Of a stretch of DNA of 64,000 nt, positions 1 through 10,860 are shown piece after piece; the first letter of the stretch is position 1; every line of letters begins with the position of its first letter. Origin of the DNA: Neopestalotiopsis rosae (taxonomy: Eukaryota; Ascomycota; Sordariomycetes; Amphisphaeriales; Sporocadaceae). The notes below the pieces were generated by a model. It had not been told where the DNA came from and made no database searches. It saw only the letters and a list, made by a program, of their open reading frames with translations. The translations under genes and the position numbers were made by a program. The DNA is taken from NCBI GenBank assembly GCA_023078685.1, contig JALGAS010000006.1:4340001-4404000 (forward strand), in the 5' to 3' direction.

Positions 1-911
1 AGGCACATTGCCGGTCGACGCAATGTCATCATCGTCTTTAGTCATCACTCGTTCATCGTCTGAACGGGTATCTTCCGAGTCTTTATGAGTCCTAGACCGC
101 CGAGGAACTCTGTATCAGGCGGCAGCACACCAAACCACGGATATCGAATACCAGAAAGACTCACAGCTGTTAATAGCAGTAAAAGCCTCTCTGTGTTGGG
201 GCGGATCGGCCGACTCGTGCAGCTTGCCAACCTCGGTAGAGTTTCATGTTCTCATCTCGAGTGACAAGGAGATCAAAAGCGAGCGATCGTTACAGGTGTG
301 ACCTCTGCACGGCGCACTTCTTTTTGCTGGAGGTGCCCGTGACGGACCAAGGCTGTCTCCCCGTGTCGCGTGATCACTTTTGGGGGGCGCGCGTCGTCCT
401 GCTCGGCTTCTTCCGCGCAAGCCGTAGCTGAGGGCCCGTTGGCATACTGGCCTGCGTCTCTAACCGAAAGACCATTTCGCCCATGATATATGAGACTATC
501 ATGGTAGTAGTGCTGCGCTCCGGTAACAGTGAAGGATCGCTCGTCACAAAGATGGCCTTGGACTTCTGTACCTTCGTCCGTGAACGTCAAAATTAATATC
601 GACGTGATGTAGGTGGAGGGAGCATTGCAGGGACTGGTTTGGGACGCCAAGAGTAAGGTCGGCCACTGCTTGCTCTTACAAGGACCAACTAGGGACGATG
701 ATCTACATCGGAAATCATATCCTATAGCTCGTGGGAGCAAGAGCGGACGAGCCCATTGAGCAAAGTCGGAAGCCTGACTACGGCAGGTTCAAAGCACGCA
801 CTCTGAGGCCGAAAATAGCTTTTGTATGGACGACGCTCAACAATGAGTCATGTAGATTATCATATGGTTTGAAATTAACATTTAAATAAGGTGTCTATGA
901 TATCAAAATTC
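1..911. other. gene-free left edge
   Basis: I see no supported gene here. The longest open stretch (273-740, minus strand, 155 codons) opens with TTG, has no recognisable domain and no signal peptide. The stretch lies downstream of the minus-strand peroxidase and contains an AT-rich segment around 840-910 that probably includes that gene's 3' end. Confidence 0.5.
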
Positions 912-2591
912 TCACAATGCCTGACAGGCCGTCCCCGTCAGTAAATTGGCCTTCTGTCCCATTAGTCTAACCTCTTGGTCAGCAGCACCAAGTACAAGGT
1001 CGAATGTTGTGCGTGAGCCATCCATTCTAACTGGTACCTGAGTACTGAAGATGGCATAATCGCCCAGCGTCTGGCTAGTCTGCTGAAGCAGTGTCGTCTC
1101 AGTCTGTAAAGCATCGAGGAGGACGCCCTGTCTTGCTATCGAATGTACGAGATCCAACGCGACTGTGCTGTTCGCGTTTTCCAGCCTGACGGCAGCGGAG
1201 ACAGTAATGGTTGCAGTTCCATCATTGTCTGTAATGTTGACACAAGACTGCTTCTGTTGATACAAGATAGCGTCTTGTACAGGGAAACCCTGACCGGCAT
1301 TGTCGTATGTTGTCGACTCGCCCGTGGAAATGGTATTCAGCTGCACGGTAAATGAACTGATTCCAGAGTCTGGGTCCAAGACGGTCGCAAACTCCCACCA
1401 CGCGAAAGCTTCTCCAAAGAGTCCCGCGGATATGCCTCCTTGGAACGTTCCTCGAGTCGTTGTAATCACGTCCGATGAGCTGACGCCATTTCTGTCGACA
1501 TATGTCAAGTTCACGCCGAGATCATTGTAGTCGCGACCAGTACTTGATGTAACTCGTACACGAATTCTTCCCTGAAAGTCAATCTTGCCATCGCTGTTCA
1601 AAGCCATGAGCGTAATATATGGTTTGATGTCGACTGCTTCGAGCGGATCGCCGAGTGTCACCCCGGAAGGGACAGTATTGATCATTCTGGTGAAGATGTC
1701 CGCACATTTCGCCTGAAAGACGGATGCATCTGCCAATTCAGTCATGGTTTGATTTCCATCAGCCCCAAACACTCGCTTGTCGGAGTTTGTGGTGTCATTG
1801 GTCCCTATAACCAATGGATTCTCAGACTCGTCCTCTAGATATTGAGTGACCACAACATTATCAAACTTTGAAAAGGATGTTCCGTTGTTGCCTTCGAATC
1901 GTGAAACGTGGCCAAGTGTTCCATTGCCCGTGATCTCTGGAAAGTCTTCACCGTGTACACCTCCGAGTGTGTGGCCACAAGCGACCATTGAGATCATGTC
2001 GCTGACGTTGAATCCAGCTTTTGCAAAAATCTGCGTGTGCACGTCGATACCTTGCTGGGGCTCCGGAACGCCTGGGGGTCCAGCTTCGGTTGCGTCGATC
2101 CTGCCTGGTCGGAATGGTATCGAAGGGCCACCACACGCTCCAGTTGCTATAACGGTTGCCATGGCGATGAGATCCGCAGCACCAGAGCGGCTCGTGTAAA
2201 AGTTTTGCAAGAAGCCAAAAGTGTTGTTGAAGGCTGACCCTGGGTTCTCTGCCCGGTCCAGCTCAAACATGATTGACGCGTCCAGTCCACCGGTCCCAGC
2301 CGCCGCGTCATGAGTGGCCATGTCGTGATAGGCTGTGCGTACCCATTCTGCTGCATTCTGTCGCCCTTCGACGTTTGTGCCGAAAGAGCACGGACTCACG
2401 CCTGTTTGGTTAGCAGTGCTATCTCAGCACCAAGGTAAATCAAACTCACCATCGATAAATCCGAAGTGGATGTAGCCCGACTGCAGATACATGATATCCT
2501 CGAGGAAGTCATGTTCTGACGGCCACACATATGCGCCGTGGGAAAGTCCCACTAGGGCAAGCCCAAACAGCTCTAGCCAGTGCTTTTGCAT
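912..2591 (-). CDS. secreted heme peroxidase, plant/fungal peroxidase superfamily, with extra C-terminal domain
   Basis: The model is complement(912..2401, 2450..2591), giving 543 residues. The 48-nt intron has GTGAGT and CAG ends and joins ...GFIDG to VSPCSF. Start: the Met at 2591 opens a signal peptide (MQKHWLELFGLALVGLSHG). Visible motifs are the distal pair R69 and H73 in RTAYHDM and the proximal H191 in CGHTLGG, so the heme site looks complete. The family oxidises substrates with H2O2, here outside the cell. The catalytic module ends near residue 310. About 230 further residues follow, rich in beta-type sequence with several N-glycosylation sequons, and I cannot assign them to a known domain. 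Class II ligninolytic residues cannot be judged by eye; it is more likely one of the uncharacterised ascomycete peroxidases than a true lignin peroxidase. Confidence 0.85.
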
Positions 2592-2964
2592 GATGTCGAT
2601 TGCTGGCCTTACTGAGCGCAAGTTCACAGGCGGGATGCTTAGATTCCCATCGTGAGCGGCAAAGAGCGCATGTCGCTGGTTTTATGCGAGATAACCCGGA
2701 ACTCCTAAGCGAATTAAGCGACAGACGTTGCAAATGCGCACCCAAATGCGCAACGTTGGATTGGTTCCACCTCGTATCTTGACAATTTAAACTAGAATAT
2801 ATGCATAAATGTCACATATTGACAGGGTTTTAAATATACACTACTACTTGACTAGAGCTAATACGAGACCCGGTTCAGTATACGAGACCTATAATAAGCT
2901 AAGTCCAGATCGGAAAAGGGGCAGAATTCCACTTTTTAAGCCAATCAACTGTTAGCGAAAGCTG
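2592..2964. promoter_or_regulatory. upstream region of the peroxidase gene
   Basis: This AT-rich intergenic stretch is upstream of the minus-strand peroxidase and presumably holds its promoter. I see no gene in it. Confidence 0.4.
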
Positions 2965-4001
2965 GATTTGTTGCATTGAAGCTCAAGAGTCCTCTCAAGC
3001 GACTCACCGGGTGGACCCGAGCACGATGATCTGCCGACCAGGGGTGAGGCATTGGCGGATCGTATCGCCCGCAAACGTCCCTCCGAAGCTCAGTGGCAGG
3101 CGGCGCTTAGATCTCTCGAGTCGAAGGAGGCTTTGAAATCCCCTTTGAGCTGTATCGCAAAGCTGGAAGCCGTAATCGAGAACTAAGCAAAGACGAGGTA
3201 CGGGATGTGCTGTCACCAACCGGAATTATTCAACGCCGACTCTAACAAGCGCGCACATTTGCTACCCCGTTTCGATTTTTTGGGCAAGGCGCTCTCGTGC
3301 CCCGAATCGCTGACCTAGGCCGAAAAGTACGAAGTCATGCGATGGTCGTAGCTCGAAAATCTTCATGCGACCATATCTCGAATCAGTGACGTCGAAACCC
3401 TTTTCAGCTATTGGAAAAAGCACGCGACAACCAGAAGTCACTCTCAATTGAAGAGTCGGACTTGGTATACAATGACTTCAACGTGAAGGGACCTGCGCCG
3501 AGGTCATGTCGGAAGTTCCACTGGCTCTCCATCCCCGTGAACCTCCAGGCGCAAGACTTGTCAGTCACCCAAGACGGCAAGTTGATCCGGAGTCTCAAAT
3601 TATACACTTTAGCACACCTAGGCGTTCAAGTAATAAGGCACTCCGAAACCTATCGACTTCCGATGCCTCCGCCAAATGTGTGTTTTACAATTGTAATGCC
3701 CTATCGTGACCAGACTGCGCCCAACGGCGAGAAATCATGGCCTCACTCAATGCCGTCATTCAGTAGACAGTACCCAGAAACCCCGACCCCGACGGTCTTT
3801 GTAGAGGATGTGAAACAGAAAGGAGGTCTCGACTATGCCTCCATAGGCGTTGAGCTGCAAAGGCTCTGGAATGAGATGCCCCAGACAAAGAAGGCCGAGT
3901 ATCAGGTACGATCGAAAGTACTCCAACAGGCAGCGTGGGAGGAGTGGGACCAGGACGCCAAATGTTTGCATCGATTGCAGTTGCGATGGTGTACCCCGTA
4001 A
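2965..4001 (+). pseudogene. HMG-box-like coding fragment, possibly mating-type-related, no start codon found
   Basis: An open stretch of 197 codons (3408-4001) has no ATG in its first 80 codons, so it is not a complete gene alone. Its C-terminal half looks like a divergent fungal HMG box: a proline-rich PMPPPN start, then DYASIGVELQRLWNEMPQ and KKAEYQVRSK, like the helix 2/3 part of MAT-type HMG domains. Just upstream, 2965-3171 is open in another frame and reads like charged protein (RIARKRPSEAQWQAALRSL). A GTAATC donor at 3172 and a TTTTCAG acceptor ending at 3407 would join the two in frame (236-nt intron). No initiating exon was found further upstream. It may be the end of a real gene with a missed first exon, or a decayed copy. 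The MAT1-1-3-like relation is an inference; no other mating-type-locus gene (APN2, SLA2, alpha-box) is nearby. Confidence 0.3.
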
Positions 4002-4153
4002 ATGATCATGTCAGACCATTGTTACTCGTGGTGCCGTATAGATAGTGGACAATTGAATATCGCGAGAAGCTTACATGTAGAAATGATGTATATAAGAACT
4101 CCACCGTAGAAAAACGCACTGCCGTTCAAATGATCCAACCCTTTGGCGGACCT

Positions 4154-6292
4154 TTAACCGTTTGTGACATCAACAAGGAATGAAACCAAAGCGCCCTCTT
4201 CCTGCTTGCGCCTCAACCTGAGATTCTTGAGGCGCTGCTTTCTTCGGCATTTCCGCGTTCCATATTGACACGTTGTCGCATGACCTGAGATTCCACATTG
4301 ATTGTCCGGGTTTCCTGGCTCGACAGACTGTGAGCTGTCTTCGAGAATCCTGATTTGTATCTTCGGCCCAAATATACTCCGCCTCATTCCTAGTAGACGA
4401 GCATTCTCTGTGTTGAGTGCTTCTCGCGTCATTTCTACCAGATGAGCATTCTCTGCTTGAGCTGCCAGCTCTTCAAGCTCAGTTTTGCACCTGAATGTTG
4501 TTTTCCCCTTGAAATCTTTATACCACGTACACAACCGCTTCGAAAAGTGCGCAGCCCAGATCTGGCATTCTACATTACCATCTACTAAAACGTCGACCGC
4601 TTCCTTTAGATATGCCGCATATATAGAAGTCAAGTCGTATCCACGTTTGCCCTCAACGCCGGACGAGAGTAGTTCGATGGAAAAAATGTAGGCTCGTGTA
4701 AAAGCATTAGATTTCAGTGCCTCGCATGGGTCTTGAACGTGTGCAAGTGTCGAATCTCTGAGTATCAGAGCCAACTCTGTCGCCTTTTGAAAACCTTTTT
4801 GTGAGCCACAGATGGACATGGCGAACGTGTATTCATGAAGCAGAGCAATTGCCTCCATACTTGTCTCACCAAATTCCCGCTGTGTGTGAACCACAAGTTT
4901 GTCGTATCTTTCGCGATTAGACGAGGTCGCAAATTCCTCAGACTGCCAACATCCAGCGAAGTGCGACTTCATACTGAGTACGAGAGGATGGTTGTCTCCG
5001 AGCCACGCTTCGACACAATTGATGCTCTTGGAGAAGGCACATCGCAAAGTTTCTTTGGAGAACCGAGGGGAGGCTTCATAGCTGTCTTGTAACCACACAA
5101 CAAGTGATAACAAGGGATGACTTAAAAAGCCTTTCAAAGCGTCTCTAAGGAATCTCAGAAATGCCCTAAGAACAGGGAACTCGGCTTTGGCGGCTCTTTG
5201 AGATCGACTCTGTACAACTCCTTGTCTTCCGCGATGGAAGACTCTTGGCGCTCCGCGAAGGCGCATGTCTCGAAGAGCGAGGCAGATCTTCCAGAAGTAG
5301 ATCAGAAATCCAAGATCAGGAGAATCGCAAGCGTCGCGACATTTCTGGAATAGTTCCTGCATCGCAGGAACCAGTCGCGCTTGGAGTCCAGCGCGTGCCA
5401 GGGCACAAACGCCTGAGCACTGGAAATAAAGCATTTCCCATGGTCTCTCAGCGTCCTTGGCTTCAGATGGTGGGCGGAACGCATCGTGCGGATATTTGGG
5501 AAGGAATTCACGCATCAAGTTGACCATATCGTCCCAAGTCTTAGATGAAGGAGCCAATCTTAGGGGGATATCAAAACACACCGGACGGTATGGGCCAGAG
5601 CCTTTTGACGGACCTCTACGGCGTGCGAAACGTTCATCATCATCATCACTTTGTCCCTGGTTGTTCTTCTTCATTTCCCACTTCTCGAACTGGTCCTGAT
5701 ACATACTTTTCCTAGAGGCAACAGTTAACTACATGGAACCTTTTTGAAGCAATACGTAAGAAACCCACGTGGCATGAAACTCATATCGATTTTCCAAGAG
5801 GTTCATGAGGGTCTTCAGCGGTTCATTCCTGCTTTGATATTTGCTTCGAACAATGTTCTTCAGCGATTGCCACGTTTCGTCCGAGACTGTTTCAGATGGG
5901 CTTGATCTCGCTTTTGCTCTTGGTTCTCGAGTAATCGATTCAGATATATTCGACTCCAGTGGAACCACGCGTTGAGCATAGCTGACAGGAGCCTGACCTT
6001 GTCCAAACGCACTGTTGGCATCGCTCGAGGAAAATATGGGACCAGCAAGTATCCTATCCGGCCATTCTCCATGATCGATTTGGTGGGTTCCAAACGTTGA
6101 GGATTCTGGGATTGGGTTGTTCCAACAAGAAGGATCCACGTCGAGATCAATCGGGGACGCCAACGGGTGAGTGTCACTGAGCTCTGAAATCCCGGCATCG
6201 GAAAATGGAATCTCGTCGAAAGACACGTTGGCAGGACTGTTTATTTGTAACAGTCGTGGGTCGATACATCCCTGGTCATCATCCATTTTCAA
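4154..6292 (-). CDS. Clr5-domain protein (putative transcription regulator)
   Basis: The model is complement(4154..5711, 5769..6292), 693 residues, with a 57-nt intron (GTGGGT...TAG) that lies inside the Clr5 domain. Joining the exons restores the domain at about residues 141-191: WQSLKNIV, then LLENRYEFHATKSMYQDQF and KWEMKKNN, the usual Trp...phi...FHA(S/T)...QYK..FKKW..KKN pattern. Start is at 6292 or two codons later. The N-terminal 130 residues are acidic and Ser/Pro-rich, as in activators. The long helical C-terminal part (about 200-690) has no motif I recognise. Family knowledge: Clr5 is a fission-yeast silencing factor, and the domain is expanded in filamentous ascomycetes, mostly uncharacterised. 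The next gene to the right is divergent, 468 bp away. Confidence 0.75.
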
Positions 6293-6760
6293 TCGTGCGT
6301 AGCAATTATTGGCAGGAATATAAATCGTGTAGAAATATATGGTGGAAATTGTTGTCGAAAGTTGTGTAGAGACATCCGTTGGGCCAGGTTCAAAGATCGG
6401 TGAAGGGTCTAACGGGAATCGACACCCAAGCTGCCCATGCAGTGCGATTGGTCAAGTATCCAAGGGATGTAAGTGGCTCGATCCTAAATATCCTCGCATA
6501 TCGGCAAGCAACGCCAAACCCTTTTTGATCAATGTTGTGTTACCAAGAGGTCTCGACATCGGCACTTTTGGTGGATTATACTGCCCGAGACTTCGGTCTT
6601 TCGTTGATGATTCAAGACCTATGCTTCCAGAGATAATTCTGCCTGCCGTTTCCGCAACTATAAGTCCCCTTCCCATTTGCACCAGAATGATCATTAGCCT
6701 CAACACCCAAGCAAGTTTTTCACCATCAGACCACAGCTTTTAGCTCAACATATCCAAACT
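6293..6760. promoter_or_regulatory. 468-bp divergent intergenic region
   Basis: It separates the Clr5-domain gene (-) from the membrane-protein gene (+). Both promoters must lie here or in the neighbouring coding DNA. No clear TATA box or known operator was recognised. Confidence 0.45.
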
Positions 6761-7820
6761 ATGTCTTCTCCTCTGAGACGCTACGGCTCGAAGAATCATG
6801 CAACTTCTCTGTCCAAAGCCATCAAAGAAGAAAGAGGTGCCGAGGAGCTCGCAATCATTGCGTTGGTGCCCAGAGAGGCTGTGCGGGAATTGAAAGCCAA
6901 GACGAAGAAAAGCTGGTGGCAGTTCTGGAAAGGTATGTAATCGATCGAGGACATGAAGCATGCCCCATCTTTTTTGGCTTCAATTGAGTTGATCAATCGG
7001 TATTTTTGCAGGCAAGTCCTTGGTCTTGGTCACGACTGAGGAACAACTCCACAAGGCCGTTCGAAGGGTAGAAGATGACGAGGAACGAGTAGAACTTACC
7101 ATTCTGGTATTCTCTGGTATCGGCCAAATCTGGTTTCAAGTGTCGTCGAACATCCACACCCTGAAGATCCTCCGTTGCGCTACCAGTCACGAAACTCACG
7201 ACAAGCTTCTGATCCATGGCTCTTCCGAATTTCGCGGTACCAGGCTGGACCAGTGGGAAAGCCATCCACACCGAAGTAAGCTTTACATTGGCGAAGGTGT
7301 TGGTATTCAGATCTCTTCTGATGCAGCGAGATCCTGGTTCGCCTCCACAGATAATCTGACGCGTGTGGAGAGGGACCGGATTCGTGGCCCCCTTGAAAAG
7401 ATGTGTGATACTGAGATGAAAGGCAGCTGGTGGAAAAAGTGGAGAGGCCCAATGGCGACTATACTTGGAATCGTCACCACAGGAACGAAGCTTCTCTTCG
7501 CTTTGAAAGCATCCGCTGGCGGCATCTATGTGAAGTTCCAATTTGGGAAGCTTGCTTTTGAGGTAGCCACAGCCGGTGCGAAGTTGTCAGTCATCACGAC
7601 AGCAGCGGGACCCGCAGTTTTGCTCGGAGTAGCCGTCGCTGCATCGGTATACTTCATTCCATGGGAGAATGTTTTCACTTGGCTCGACTCTCAACTATCC
7701 AGTTTCTGGAATTGGATTGCCTCCCTGTACCAACGATTCCAGACATGGAAGAATTCTCAGTCAACAGGGTCGACAAGTGTAGCGAATGCTGAGAAGATCT
7801 ACCGAATGATGCCTCATTGA
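6761..7820 (+). CDS. unrecognised membrane protein with duplicated SWWxxW motif
   Basis: The model is join(6761..6932, 7012..7820), 326 residues, with a 79-nt intron (GTATGT...GCAG) that joins ...QFWKG to KSLVLV in frame. I do not recognise the family. The N-terminal 60 residues are charged and helical. The motif K(K/G)SWWxxW(K/R)G occurs twice, at residues 49-58 and 194-203. The second copy directly precedes a hydrophobic, Gly/Ala-rich region with two likely membrane segments (about 206-225 and 252-275), followed by an aromatic amphipathic tail (WENVFTWLDSQLSSFWNWI). Residues 60-190 look globular. There is no signal peptide. The double Trp motif plus a Gly/Ala hairpin suggests an intracellular protein that enters or disturbs a membrane; that is inference only. 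Confidence 0.7.
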
Positions 7821-9337
7821 GTTACGAGGTCGAGGGTTGTGCGTCGAGTACCAACGATGCACAACACCTGTGCAGAAGCGAAGGGGCTGGGGACAATCGC
7901 CAACATTTGTCACTCATTTGTACTTTCAAGCAACGCATTAATCAATGTTGTGCTGTGTTCGTTCTTCTATACCGGCCTGGTCCTGTCTCTGCCGTACTCG
8001 GGGCCATATTTCTCGAGTGACTATATAGGTATTCATATAAGCTGTTAATGCTAGCCGTTCTTTACTATAGGGCCTTTGCCCCCTTTTCTTACAGTGTTCT
8101 GAGCCAGCTAGCTGCCGAGCTGTGGGGACTTTCCCTTCAGCCTAGTCTCGCTAAATAACTAGGTACCTACCTAGGTAGGTACCATTATTGGGAGTGGCTG
8201 GAGGACTTCAACGGCCAACATATCTGCTGAAAATGTGACAAGCTGTTGCGCCATAATATAAATCTTTTGTTGTGATGTTTACCTTAGATGTAGTGGTAAT
8301 AGGCAGCGAAGAACTTGAATGTGTGAAGACATACTGTTCGCGACGGCTGTGCTCGATCTGTCTCCCGTTAGCAAAGGACGCACTCAGAACGGCCTTATCC
8401 AGATAAGCTAGCTCCGGCAGCTCCTGCTACAAACCTAGTGCTAACTTATAAAGATGGAAGCCCGGTTTGGAGGCAAGTGGCGTCCCAAGGGAGAGAGCTA
8501 GGAGCTGCCCGCCCGCTGGAATATAATACTCTAGTGCTACTCGCCTGTGCTTATAATGCCCAACGGACGAGTGCCAGATGTAGTAAAAGACTTTTTTATT
8601 TTTATTTTTTTTATACTGATCATGCCATCATATGATTACCTCCAATAATAATTATACTTCGGGTGAAATATATTGACATATTATAACCTGTATAGTGCGC
8701 AAATTTGGTTATATGCAAGATCATTGTCGTGGACATGTTTCCAAAAAGAATGAACTCGGTATCTATATTGAACTTCAACGATTTACGTTCATCCTAGTAT
8801 CACAGCCTTCAAATAGAGACTTGCAAAGTCACCGATCGTCACTGATCCAGCCTAGACATGACCGCTGCTCATTTGATCTAAGACAGCAGATAGAGTGCCG
8901 AGTTTCCCCAGAGCTTTGGTCGTATATGATAAAATGGCTTACCGAAAGCAATCAAAATCAAATCTGTTCAACTCGACTGGTGCACACATGGTTTATCTGG
9001 TCACTTCAGGACAATGTTATACCTGGAAAAGCTACGGGACCCCGCTAGACTTTTACACTCCAACCCTGCAACCGCCGTCTCAGGACTCGGCAAAATAAAT
9101 CACAATACCACCAGTGGCGCTCACAACGTCATCAATCGTCGCTAATCTCACTATCCAACTAGTGCTTCTATTTCATCTACCCTCGGCTCATTGATCTAGA
9201 ACAATTCATTTCGTAATCCCAGTTGCTTGACATCTTGGACAGCTGGTTCCGGTCGTCATGTTTGAAGTAAATGTGTAGTGTATGTAGGTATGAATGAACT
9301 CTTTGAAGTTTATAGGTAAATACCGAGACCGTACTAC
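7821..9337. other. gene-free, AT-rich spacer with a perfect palindrome
   Basis: No supported gene. It contains a 22-bp perfect palindrome at 8162-8183, a T-rich run near 8590-8612 and several short open stretches without domains (for example 8695-9048, 117 codons, opening without ATG). The left part holds the 3' end of the membrane-protein gene and the right part the 3' end of the cutinase gene. Confidence 0.5.
8162..8183. repeat. 22-bp perfect palindrome, GGTACCTACCT half-site
   Basis: The half-site GGTACCTACCT is followed immediately by its reverse complement without a spacer. The same GGTA/TACC core recurs in other spacers of the window (9336-9343, 21051-21072, 27124-27132, 51294-51322). 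Confidence 0.9.
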
Positions 9338-10079
9338 CTAGGTGGAGCCGCCAAGCTGCTTGATAATAAAAGTTTCACCCAATTGCTGCGTGTTGGAGTC
9401 GGTAGGATAGGAAAGATGCTGGGCATTGATACCGGAACCGTGAGTTGTGTCGCAAACACCGTCTCCCTGTATGATATTAGCTTTTGGAATACTAAACGCG
9501 TATATGGGGGAGTGAACATACGTAGGCGCAAACATCCAAGGTCTTGCTTATCCACCCGTCGGGAATGCTCTTGCCAAGTCCCACCGACAGACCGTTTACA
9601 TTCTTGGTTGTGTCGCCGCCGGTGGTGTCGACGTTGCAGTCCAGTCCGGCCTTGTGCTCGGGGTCTCCGATCAGGAAGACTCCCTTCACGGCATCGAATA
9701 AATCACCCGTAAGGCTGGGGAGAGCATTGACTGTCGCGGCGGCGCCCTGGGAGTAGCCCTCCAGGATAAAGCATTCTGCGGGAGACGACTGGAGCGTGGA
9801 CTTGACCTTGTTGATAATGTCCTGCGTTCCAGCTTCCGAGTTCTGTGAGTAATCGGCAGCGTATACTGTGTTGTAGATCTTGCCACCACTGAGTTGGGAG
9901 GTGACGTCCGAGTTCATCGTCTTGAAGCCAGCAGACTCGCCTTGGGCTTCGCCGGTGCCCCGGGTGTTGATGATTGTATAAGACGAACAGTCGCTAGCTG
10001 CTCGGGCGCTTGCTAGTGGTGTCGCGTGAGCTGACAGGAATAAGGCCTGGAGGGCCAAGAATTGAATAAGCTGAGGCAT
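9338..10079 (-). CDS. cutinase-family (CE5) secreted serine esterase
   Basis: The model is complement(9338..9466, 9522..10079), 228 residues, with a 55-nt intron (GTATGT...CAG) that joins ...DVCAY to GDGVCD. The signal peptide is about residues 1-20. The catalytic triad is visible: S110 in the nucleophile elbow GYSQG, D188 in GDGVCD and H203 in AQHLSY. Cys residues at 31, 103, 148, 184 and 191 fit the family's disulfides. The size matches cutinases and acetylxylan esterases (about 200-230 residues). It hydrolyses ester bonds outside the cell; substrate (cutin, acetyl-xylan or other) cannot be told by eye. The gene is divergent from the HET-domain gene 781 bp to the right. Confidence 0.92.
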
Positions 10080-10860
10080 GATGTAGATCGCTGGTCTTGA
10101 TTCCTATAGTATTGTCCAGTAAAGAATAGGTACAGTGTTGGTATTTTATATAGTTTCTCGAAGCATTGAAAGGAACTCTCACTCGGCATTCGGCAATTGA
10201 GCCTAGCCTAAGGATCAACATCGCAAGTTGCGGGTTCTATATAGCAATGTTATGTAATAGTCCGATTGCCTATGTCTGTGCTCCTTTGACAGTGTCGTGC
10301 CATTTGTGCAATAGGCGTCTGGCGTGTGACGGTCCTTTGAGCCCAAGTTGCTTTGACCGCTAGCGTGTGCTGATCGCTTCATCTCGCAAGACCATTCTGC
10401 TATAGAATAGCTAGCACAATTGTCAATGACGTTCGAGCTAAAGAACGAAAAGTCCAAGGAGAACGGACAAACCTCTTTTCAGAAAACCTCCGATCTGAAT
10501 CTCGGCATCGGCAAGGATCACGAAGGATAGGCTGGCCATTAAGCATCCTATCAAGCTCCTGGCCCGGTTTCCACTTGCATAGCTGCCGCGCGGGACCGCC
10601 AAGGCTATACTCTGTACCTGAAATTCAGCCCCAGAGCCCGTCTACTATGCATATTACCATTTCATCCCCGGCAGCTGAACACGTGGATGTAAAGCGGGGT
10701 TACTTATCTGCATACAAACGTACGCTCCTGATTCGAAAATGCGACACCATTTCTTTGTAGCGATGATATTTCCTGCCTCGTCTTGAAACTCAATGATTAT
10801 CCTTGCCCTGCCTGAATTGCGACGAGCGCTAAGAGTTTTAAGAGCCTAGGAGAAAGGAAA
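10080..10860. promoter_or_regulatory. 781-bp divergent spacer between cutinase and HET genes
   Basis: It contains the upstream regions of both flanking genes. No gene or known binding site was recognised. Confidence 0.45.

Noticed and set aside
273..740. 155-codon open frame on the minus strand at the left edge
   Set aside because: TTG start, no domain, no splice partners, no signal peptide.
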